Shown: one piece after another, positions 46,801-58,800 of the stretch
Position numbering within the stretch: position 1 is the stretch's first letter
How the letters are laid out: every line of letters begins with the position of its first letter
Assembly (NCBI GenBank): GCA_037893225.1
Contig: JAZGUH010000372.1
Location: 124,001-188,000 of the forward strand
Length of the DNA: 64,000 nucleotides
From: Hippasteria phrygiana
Lineage: Eukaryota; Echinodermata; Asteroidea; Valvatida; Goniasteridae
Direction of reading: 5' to 3'
Translations under genes and position numbers: made by a program
The notes under the pieces: generated by a model
The model's database searches: none
Told to the model about the DNA's origin: nothing
Seen by the model: the letters and a program-made list of their open reading frames with translations, nothing else

Positions 46801-49800
46801 AAAAATATGAACCCCCAATGATTTTTAAATCCCCCACCCCTTATTAAATTAAATCAGGCATGAGAATGCAAAATCACAAAAAGAGTCTGAAAACTTAATC
46901 TGGTCCAGAATTTCAAAGTATTTCAAGTTAATTCAAGTTAATTCGTCAAACAATCCACAAGGGAAACTTCAAGTACAGTGTATTTCAAGTTACTGTAAAA
47001 CTCGCAATACCACTGCCTGAAAAAACACCCAATGGTATTCTTTGGATTTGTGACCGACACAAAAATCGTTTTAGACAAAATGTATTTCAATCAAACACCA
47101 AACCAAATTGTAAAAGAAGTAATTAAAATGTTAACCGGGATGCATCGCAATACATCATCTATTAAATATTATCACGCTGAAATAATTTATTTAGCCGTGC
47201 AAAATTAACGCGGAATAATCTTCCACGCGGCATGTCATATATAAGTACATCGAAAAATCCCGTTTCTAAATCACGGTGCACAAACTGAACTCCTCTTTTG
47301 AACGTCTTACTACGCATGCGCGTTTTTGGGCTAGCCTTTTTTTCAAGGCGCGGATTTAAGCAGTGATCCCTTGCATACACGTGCTTACAGTTGTAATAAT
47401 TCTTTGAGACTTGACCAGAGGTTACGTACTAAAGAGCATGACTCTTGTCCAGAAATGGTTTGTTATTCCGAGGCGGGCTGAGCGGTCGTCATCTTCTGGA
47501 TCTGGATCATTATACTCCGACAAAACGGATACCCACATCACATCAGAGTTTGTGACCTATGACTTCCCCTGATTTAGTCTGTTTAAGTTTCCTTTCCAGA
47601 GTACGATTTTACGAACCGTGAATTATTTATGCCTGTTGTTATAATCACTGGAGGTGTTCTTAAAAATGTTTTCAAAACGTTTTTGAACGACAAAAAAAAT
47701 GTTCAGATTTGTTTGGGGCTCGTTTCTCTGGGGTATTCACAGGGCCATATCGTCAAAATTGTGTCATCAACTTCATTATTCTCATCAGAAAAACACATAC
47801 TTGTACATGAAATACTACTTAACACAATGTTTTACAAAACCACCCATGTACCTTCCCGTAACGTTTGGTGAAGCCTAGCCAAACGGCCGGAGGATCATGG
47901 CCCAGAATGGTGGTCTTCGACGGGTCGTCGGTCGTAAAATGTCACACAAAATTAGCAAAAAACACGGGGAAACGACCTCTTTTTCAGACTCCATAGCCTG
48001 ATGTAGTATTTTTTTTTTTTGCATAACTGTAAAGTTTGTTCACAAATATATGCTTAACGACTTAATATAATTCAAACTTCCTTAGGTATTATCAGTAAAA
48101 TGTTATAAAACAAGAACTGCTGCAAGGTCGAATTTCACCATTGGTACCCATATTTAAATAAACACCCATGTATGCCTTGTACATGTACCATGTACATGGA
48201 CTGTAGCATGTGCAGTACACTGTGCATGGGCCTGAATTGTGACTTTTACCTACATGTACATGTACATGTACATGTAATTGGGCCTTTGTAAAATAGCTCT
48301 GCAAAATTACAAGGATGTAACCTACATGTACATATAATGTAGATATTTCAGTATCAATTGTAGTATTATGAGCAATGCTGGCAAAGTGGCAAGCATTATA
48401 AAAACCATTATGTCATGTCGGCATTTCAGTGTTTGACATCCATCATTCAGCACTGGGCTAAACTGTAGTATTCAGCTTTGCGATAATGCTGATCCATAAG
48501 ATACACTATTCTTTAATTAGTACATACATGTATGTATTCCCAATAATGCCACTGAGTGTCTCCCGCGGTATGGATAACGTACACACCAGTAGAATGACGT
48601 TCACGCTCAATATATTTTTATCAACCATATCCTTTTTTTTTTAATATTCCAAAATCTACAAGACTTTTTTTCCCCCTGTTCCAATGTATGAATTTAATTG
48701 GTGGCTGTAAAAACAATCAAATAACAGTCAGACCATGCCACTTGAGCATGTGTAGGATAATTAGCATCATGTGGGCCTGTATGTCGATTGTCGAACGTGT
48801 GTGGCGTGCTTGCACTATGCATAGAATATCATAGTAGCCTAACTTTCATCTCCATGTGTGTGTTGTGTGGGAAGATTTTAGTCACGGTTCACCGTGCGTG
48901 GGAGAATTAATCACAAATGCATTTTCAAGTGCATGTTTTTCGATCACAGACGGGCACAAAATAACGTATCTAATGTCAGAATTAATGGGACTTTGGCAGG
49001 CTTTAAAGGGTGTACAATACATATATTATACAGGTAAAGGACTTCTACAGGTAAATGAACTACATGTAGAGTGAGAGTAACTCATCAAATGTAAATGCAT
49101 ACACGTATTTGACCTGGGTTTTCATGAAAATTTCTTTTGAATTGCGATACTATGTATCTTTACATGTACTACTACCGGTAACATAAATGTAAGAAGCCTT
49201 TGTAGATTAATAAAATCTTAAACAGTTTTCTCTTTTCAACAAAATTGGCTGGCCTAAAGTTTCAAACTTACATTTTGTAAGCCAAAACTTGCTTAAAAGC
49301 AAGAATTTGCTTAACTTCAAAACGTTAGGTAAGCCATATTTCAGGTCAGTTCCAGCCAGTTAGCAGTTTGCAGCAGTTTAATTAATTCATTTTTAGTTAT
49401 TCTCTTTTGATAAGAAATTTTGAAAAGAAATTACGAAATTTGAATTTTGAAATTTTAAGTGGACCAAGACTTGAAGTCGATGTACAGCATACATTGTAGT
49501 ACAGTGTACGTGTACGTGTACATGCACTCATTGTTGAACCCACATGTATGCACATGTAGTTATAGTCTGACGCTGATTTTGGAGCTTGGCAATGACAAGA
49601 AAATTGCTGCTTGTTTGATAGTAGGCATGAAAAACTGGAGAAAAGTGAGGAAACATACATGTACATGGATTGATTGATGCTGGTAAGGCTTAAACTTAAA
49701 GACCCGTCACAGTTTGGGGAGTTTGGAACACGGAAACGTGTACAGTGTAAATGAAAACGCGACACGATGCTGGTTATGGAAGAAATTGCCAGTTGAGCAA

Positions 49801-52800
49801 TCAGTGTCCCAATTCAACCAGCATTTTCACTAAAACAGATTTGATGTACTAGGTTGTATGGGGATGAGCTTACCTCAAGCGTATCAAGTCAACCACCGCA
49901 GTATGAGAACTATTGACAGTAAAAAGTGTAGTTTTGCATGGCCCATAATCCTACTGGGCTATAAATTGACTAACCAGTATGATGAAAGTTAATGTAAATT
50001 TATTTGATTTCATTGCCTTTTTTTTTCTCATTCCTGTCACCTCTGGCCAGAGATTTTCTGACACTAAAGCCTGTTTCACACTATGCTCTTACCCGGGTAA
50101 TTGCCGGGTTAACGAAAAATTTAACCCGGCAATTACCCGGGTAATTTGGAGCGTTCCCACTACAATTCTCCTGGTTAGAAATTCTCCGGGTTAACTGCCC
50201 CAAAACCCCACTTAACCCGGGTAATTTCTAACCCTGCTCGCGAGGTGGGTTAACCCACCAATCTCGGGGTTAATGACGACCTTAAGACGATTCTCCGGGT
50301 TACCATCTGTAGTGTGAATGCTCGCCGGGTTTTCTTCTACCCGGGTAGATGGGTGCGCTTCGTCGTGTTTTATCGGCCAGCTTTGCGAAGGTGACTTAAT
50401 TTATTAATTTATAGTACGGCCACCGTGTACCTCGCCCTAATAAGTTTATTTTTATGTTTGCTTAATGCAAGGCACCAGTCTAGACCGCACAGTTGACGGA
50501 TTACGCGTGCACACTGCCAACGCTGATCAATTTGCATTGCATGCTCTCGCTCTCACTTCGCTCTTTTACGACGAACCAATGGCTAGGGCAGAGGTGAAGC
50601 AATGCACATTCTACGGGTTATCATTCGCATAAAGTGTGAATGCGGCTACAAGCTACCCGGGTGCGCGCTGAAGCGGGTAAGCAGAATTGCGGGGTTAAAA
50701 ATAAGGAAATGGTCCATCCAGCGCATAGTTAAACCATTGCCGTTACAGCGGTGTGGACTATCCTGCACGGAAAAAAAATCTGATTTTCAGGTAATGTTTA
50801 CATTTCATGAAAAATACAGATTTTCTCAGCAAAATACTGATTTTTTGCTTTCTGAATACCGAAATGAGTTTTAAAAGGTTGGCAGCTTTGCTCTATAATG
50901 ATGTCTGGGTACACATGTACATTGTATGATTTTTGTCAAAGATTCTGTGTGATGGGCATATGTGGCAATCTGATATGTCAACGGCTGATCACCATTGCCT
51001 CGGCTGAACTTTTAGCTGAACACGTTTCAACGTCTCCGGAAGGCAGGCTGGGCAGGGTTGGCATGGGAGCTGTCGGGCCCCGCGATTCAGGATTGGCTGC
51101 ATCAGAACACTCTCGTCGCATCCGTCCATTCTCAGAGTAAGAGAGAGATGTCTGTGAATAGGGCTAGCCCGGAGGAAATTGCGAATGAGAGCTGGCAAAT
51201 GTGATTATTGAGGGGTAGTACTCCCGTGTCACTCGCTCGCATCGAGCTCAGGATTTCGCTTGACCAGCGGAGCGGAGAAAAATATGACAGTTTATTCAAC
51301 TCATGTTCGGGGCATCTGGAGATGGCGTGACGTCAGACAACGCGATGCAAATGGCGATGCGTCTAGGAAGCATCGGGAATGACGCGTGGTTCTGCCTGAT
51401 TAAACACAAACATGTATTTTGGGACATTGTTTACAATCGGCTCATACAAAAGTATCCAGTGCATGGGTAGACGTACAATGTACATGTATACATGTACTGT
51501 ACGTATACCTATGCAGTTCAACTGCATCTACAGGTATACATACATGTACATGTACATGTACATGTACATGTCTACCCATACACTGGATACTTGAAGGGTC
51601 ACTGAAATAGAGAACAAAACTCACAGATACATGTACATCGTTTAGAGTTGTAATCAATAAATATTTAGTTGAACTTTTGCATTTTTATTGTAATACAAAC
51701 CATTTTAATTGCAAAATTTCGAGCCGGTTGCCCCGCCCCTAAAACATCCTACTTACATTGTACACTAGGAGCCCGGATGTCAGAACCGTGACGTCAGCAC
51801 TAGAACTCGTAGAAGGCTGGCCAGCCATGCATGCACGATGTGTATAGCACGTGTACGACCAAACAGAGAAACATGGCAAAATCATCAGAAGTTTTCCGAA
51901 GAAAATTTGTCCCTATCTGACTTAGAAAAGAATGAACATATGGGGATGAAGTCGGTATAATTGTTCCCTACATGTATGACCCAGAAGTCCAGAAAGACGG
52001 CAGCAATAACAGAGATTGAGGACAGCACAATTCCTGGCATGCACAACGTGTATCGATCGATGGAGAAGTTCCCAATCAAATTTCCCAAGCAAAGTTCCCA
52101 GGCAGCAGCAAAGAAAAATCTTTTTGCTGGAATGACTTTTCTTTTTAGCTTTAGGATTATCCAAATCCCAAACTGGGAGTAGAAATCGCCAGCAGTGAAT
52201 TGATCGGAAATATCCACAAGATGCTAGAAATGTATGCATTGTACGAGGCTAGTTTGGACTACGTACATGTACAAGCATGGCGATGCCGCCCGACAGTTTG
52301 CCCAGGCTGTTCAGCCGGACTTTTGAGGCCTAACTTTTCCACAATCCCTCGTCTTTGCGGATTGTACAACTTCTTTGGGTATATTACTGAAGCCTGCAAC
52401 GACACACCTGGCTGACATCTTGCATTTTACGTGTCAAAATATGCCTGTAATTTGTTTCCACTTTTGATGCTCACAGCTTCGGAAATATCCGATTTTGCCA
52501 CTGTACATTGTAGGCCAGTACATGGAGATGGCCCGACCCAGTTTGCTCTGTTCAGCCGGACTTTGAGACCCAAATTTTCCACAACCCTTCTTTGGGGAAT
52601 GTACATCTTCTTTGGGTATATTACTGAAGCCTGCAATGACACACCTGGCCGATATCTTGCATTTTACATCTCAGAATATGCCTGTAATTGTTTCCACTTT
52701 CGACGGTCACACCTTCAGTCGGATATATATTTATTTGCCAGAAATGTCTGCAGTTCTTGGCCAGTTTGCACTACATTATCCCTACAAATAGGGCTGTAAA

Positions 52801-55800
52801 TGGTTCCCTTTTAAACTTATGTCTTTTAACGGTCACTATGATGACAGTAAAAGTAAACTATTTACAGCCCTATTTTCAGGGCTAGCACTACATGTATTGT
52901 GCACAAATCTACGTACATTGTATGTGCGTGATGCACGGCCGTCCGGCCGGCCTGTTGTGTTCTAGACGTGACGTCACAGGGTCACGTGATGCATTACATC
53001 ATCCTTTTGCAATTTTCGAGCGGATATTGTGGGGGGGCTCGAAAAGTGGTGGAAAAATAGCGTAAATGAGCCAAACAAATCACAATTAAGAGAAAAAACA
53101 ACAACAATGTTGTTTCTTAATAACAAACACATATTTATTAGTGACCAACATTGTTTTCTATTTCAGTGACCCTTTAATGTGGTTGGACATGTACAAATGT
53201 AGTCTTATGCGTCCATGCAATTCTACCACAATGGTTCAGTTGTGATTCAGCACCCGATTTTTTTTTACTTTTGTATTTAAAACGTTTCATCATATCATGT
53301 AGAGGAATCACTTTCTTGAGTTTAAAATCAACTTTATTTCCATATTCATGTATTTTGTTGAAAAAATTGTTCATAAATGCACGTTCTGAGTTTTTGACTG
53401 TCCATTGATTGTTAAAAACAATTTTCTCTGCTTAACTTTGTCTGGAGTAAAAACTAAAAGAAATAGGACATCATGTACAATGTGTACACTGACAGGTTGG
53501 GCTTGAAAATGGGTCAAACTTGAACAAGTCTGGATTTTGTCACCGAGTATTGTAAAATTGATAACAAAGTTTGCATTTATCATGAACGCTTCCAACCTGA
53601 CACAGAACACCTGCATCTAATGAAAATCACTGAGAACAGGTCCCAGATCCCCCAGCGCTAATCGAGTTGGAGCCCTATAATCCTGTGCAAATTCTGTCAG
53701 TGATATGCAGCAGGTGAACTTTGTCCCCTGCACATGCTCCCCTTGTTATAGCACTGCCAGTGATAGGCACTTTACCCCCATAATGCCTCTTGATGGCATC
53801 ATCAATAGGCAGCAGGTATTTCCTTTGGCAGCCAGCCAGATGTCAGGGTCATCTGAGGTCAGCTGTGAAATTTGCATGTAATGGCATTTGGGAGATTTGT
53901 TCAGTGTGTTCAGTACATGTACATGTACATGTACATTGTACATGTACATGTACATTGTACATGTACATGTACATTGTACATGTACATGTACATTGTACAT
54001 GTACATTGTACATGTACATTGTACATGTACATGTACATTGTACATGTACATTGTACATGTACATTGTACATGTACATTGTACATGTACATTGTACATGTA
54101 CATTGTACATGTACATTGTACATGTACATTGTACATTGTACATGTACATTGTACATGTACATTGTACATGTACATTGTACATGTACATTGTACATGTACA
54201 TTGTACATGTACATTGTACATGTACATTGTACATGTACATTGTACATGTACATTGTACATGTACATTGTACATGTACATTGTACATGTACATTGTACATG
54301 TACATTGTACATGTACATTGTACATGTACATTGTACATGTACATTGTACATGTACAATGTACATGTACAATGTACATTGTACATGTACATTGTACATGTA
54401 CATGTACATTGTACATGTACATTGTACATGTACAATGTACATGTACATGTACAATGTACATGTGTATATATTACATTACAAAGATGTACATGTACACAGT
54501 ATGTACATGTATGTAGTACTGGGATGTACTGGATGTAGATTGTAGTACACTGTACTTTCATGTGAATATAAATGCACTGTTGCACAAAATGTGTATGCGT
54601 GCATTGATATACATGTGTTTGTGTGTGCATATTTACTACTTTTATGTGAGTAGCACTGTTATAAGAGCGTAGAAATTTCAAATTTATATATTCAGAAAAA
54701 AAAGAAGGCTTTGCAACTTTCCATAACACAGAGAGGTACTGTACATCATACTGTAGGGCCGAGTCAATTTGGATATTATTTGCAATATAGATACATACGT
54801 TGATTGACAGCTAGAAGAAGAAATGGAGGGCGCTGTTTCCCACCTTTTCAGAAATTATCGTGACCTAATTACACCCACTTGCCGATTTTCTTAAAAGAGT
54901 TGTTGATTGAGAAGGTTCTAAAACTGCACCATTCTATAAACTTGCAATGCCATATAAATAGTCCTTGACCACTTGGGTTGTGAGGCTGGAAGATTTCTCA
55001 AGCCTGGAAGATTCTCCCAAGGCTGGAAAGATTTTTGGAGAAAGTGAGTTGCTCTGAAGTTATTCCAGTTGACAAACGGAGGATTCTTTGAGGATTCTTC
55101 GCTTCATAGACCTACTGTGTACGTGTTCCAAGACTGCTGCTACATGTATGAGCATCGGATCTGGTGACAGGGTTTTGATGCCAGAACAACTTTCTTCATG
55201 ATTTAGCTTTCTGAACTGTTTTTGGAAATTTCTGGAAACTTCAGGGTAAACTGGTTTCAGGACTTTTGGGTTGTACATGTAACAGTACACTATTACTGTG
55301 GGCCTGTCTGTTTCACACGAATCCGGATCGCGATCAGTGATCCAGCCGCTAGTTCGCTCCATCCATTATGCGGAATCTGGTGTGTGTGAACCAAGGTACA
55401 GATCACTGATCACAATCTGGATTCGTGTGAAACAAACAGACCCACATCCATGCACTGACGTACATGTTCTGTATACATGTACGTATACGTTCGAGGACAT
55501 GAGGAGAAAGTAAGTGTACATAAAGATGTAAAATGTTTTTACCGTGTCTATACATGTACAAGGATTTTAAAATAACAGCACACATTATTATGCAAAAGCT
55601 ACATGTATTAATTCCATGTTTTTGCTTACACTGAAAACATCTTGGTCACTCAAATGGCACCAACTTGCACCAACTTGGAACATTTCCAAAAAAAATTGAC
55701 GAGGAACTTGATTGCTAGGCTGAAGCAAATTCTGTGTCTTGGCACTGTTTTGAATTTAACTTAGAAGGAAATACACATTCACATAGCCTGGTTTATACAT

Positions 55801-58800
55801 TTTGTACATGGCAGGTCATTCACATGTGAATACAAAATGCTGTCTGGAAACGGGAAAAAACCTGTACAAATGTAACATGTAACAAAGTTTTTAGTTCATG
55901 AAAGACATCTAAAAATTAGTATTTAATCATAATGATGTTGATTCAGATTTACAGAAAATTCTGTCAGGCCATATTTAGTTGACTTGAACTATTTTACATG
56001 TACAAACATGTATTATGATTGACAGGTTAAGTGGAATTCTGGGTTTTGACAAATGAAAAATTGCATGGTTTAAATGACAACTTGTTATCTACCTTGATTG
56101 CTTAAATTTTACACCAGATGGATCATTCAGTCTTGGTACCAGACCAGCAGACCCGTGCTGTTGAGTTGCATGAGTTGTAGTGGGCTTGGGTTATGGTCAG
56201 AATCAGTCTGTTTCTGCCGTGGGACATGTCCAGACTTGTGCTGAAGATCACACTGTGCGAAATCCTTGGATGGGGTTTTCTGTTCAAAATGGACAGGAGG
56301 ATTAGATGAAGGGTCTGAAATCACATCCAGAGCCCAGAGTCACAATGAGGTTTAATTATAAGCTCTCAAACCTAGAAGTCACAATGTACTCTTTGTCAGG
56401 GTGGGATAACAGTTTATGGGCTTTGACTGCAGCCGGATGTGGTTTTAGATGCCCATTGTTGAAATTGCATTGTTCTAGCCCCCCCCCCCCCCCCCCCCCC
56501 CCCCGTCTTTTTTAAAAAGAAAATCACAAAGGGGATCACAGTGTTATACTATACTGTTTGCATTGCAAGTAATGTACCCATGTTCCATCTTGCCAAAGTC
56601 CTTCCTTTGCAAAATTAGTCATCATGTACTGCACAACAGGCATTGAACCTTTATCTTGCCTCTTGTAATGCACCTACATGTATCACTTAACCCACACCCT
56701 CTCCCCTAATTTCCCATCTCCCTCCCCCTCCAGGTTTGGTGGAAAATGATTGTAATCCACTCATTAAGGTTAAACTTTTGCACACACAATATACATTTTG
56801 TATACATACACTAGTGTGGATGTAGTGTGGATCATGAACTTTGAAGTGGCATGCAACAATGTGTTCATTGTACTCTACACACATGTACAATGTATGTACT
56901 GACAGTGACACCACCACTGAGTCTAGCTTAATAGGCCAAACAAAATAATAGTTCTGCTTCCAATTACATGTACATGGCATTTGAAAATAGGGTAGTGTAC
57001 AAGGTAGGGAATGGGTTTTTTGTGCTTAGTGTCTATGTGTATGGTTTAAAGGTAGTATTTACAGTATTTTTTATTAATTTTTTTATTTTGTATTACTTTT
57101 TCCTGAAAAAAGATAGAAATCAGTGTTGGGGGCCGTTAAAATACTAGGGTACATGTAGGTCGGGTAACCGGAAGGAAACAGAAGTATTTTTGGGGGGCCT
57201 TACATGTATAAGTGTACATGTACATATACATGTACATATGTACACTACATTTGTAGGCCTACATGTACCATCACAGTGCATACAAATGTACACATGTATT
57301 CTGCAATGTGCCCATTGTACATTTTGCATATATGCTTTTTCATGGGGTTATATGCATACATGTATTACGGGACCATGGCTTTATAGGGCAGTTGTGTGTA
57401 ACATGTTTTTTGTTTTTTTTAGATACTTTGTATTCTGGTCTACCATTGGGAATGATAAGCACTAGTGCCTCTATCTACTTAATGAGCCATTTAATAAGCA
57501 CACTCAAAGAAACTTGCATACTATAAATGTCAGAGTCCGAATTGCAGGCATTCCGATGCAAGTTGTCATGGTCAGGCCATTGGGTCAACCACCATTATGC
57601 ATGGCCTTGCATTCTGACCAGGGCCCATTTTGTAGTTCTGTCCAGTGGCCAGTGAACAATCACTGACCTGTGACCATTGCATCCCCTCTGCTTTCAGTGC
57701 CCTGTAGATTTTAATTTTGTCATGGTAATTTCACTGTAATTAATACAGACGGTTCCTTGTAAGTACATGCAATGTCCTAGGGGCTTAAAGGGCGAAGTTA
57801 AAAAGTATGAATTTATCTGCTTACAGTTGTCGTGTGCAACTATAGGCACATGCTTTTTCCACATGCTTGTTACTTTTTTTTAACCCTAACCCTCCAGGGT
57901 ATTTTGGCTAGAAACCCTGCCAGATGCATCAGATTGCATACTTTGTCACATTGACTTGTGTGCAGAGTGAAGCTGTCACCACAGATGCACTGTGCTGCGT
58001 CTGGCAGGGTTAGGGTTAAAGGTACAATGTAATATACAGTCGAACCCTGATAATATGAGCACTGTTAATACAACATCCTGCTTATAACAAGGACAAAATA
58101 GGTCCCGAGTCTTTGTTTTGTTTTGTTTTCCATTACTGATAATACAAGGTACCTGTTATAACAAGGTAAAATGTAAAGTCCCAAGGACCTTGTTATAAAG
58201 GTGTTTCGACTGTACATGATTTGCTTTTGCTGTAATTTTCAGAAATGAATGGAAATTTGGGGGGTAGTATTTTACAGTGTGCTACAATGTAGCAAATACC
58301 ATAAAACTGACCTGTTTCAAGTTACATGTACGTGCAAAGATGATTGGAAAACGGAGAGAAAAAAATTATGTTCTAGTAGTCTGGTTCCCTGACCCCCTAC
58401 TTTAGAAATGCATGATTGTGCCGTCGCCTTTAAAGACACTGATTTTAATAATTTTGTTCATATTGTGCGGGAAAAGGTGAGATTTTTAAAACTTCTTTAA
58501 AAATAAATAAATACACACAAAAAAAGCGCAACCAGATTTTTGTGACTTTTAGGGTCGGTTGCGGAGGGCAACACAACTATTATTTTTTTGGCCTTAAACA
58601 ACACTTGATTATACCCATTGATTTCTCATAGAATATATTGTGTGGTACATGTACATGTACCAGTAGGGATTTAGTGACAGTGATAATTTCTATGGTGATA
58701 ACATGAAGCTGTGATCCCTGATAATGTAGCCCAGCTGCATATAACTGTCATTGAATAAACAGCACAAGATGTCCTGTAACTGGTTGGTGAGCCAGCCCTT

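Noticed and set aside
53746..54729. Open frames of 183 to 327 codons on both strands of the TACATGTA satellite
   Set aside because: The product is a periodic [17 protein letters not shown] peptide in every frame; it results from the 13-base unit lacking stops, with no start context, splice or family support.
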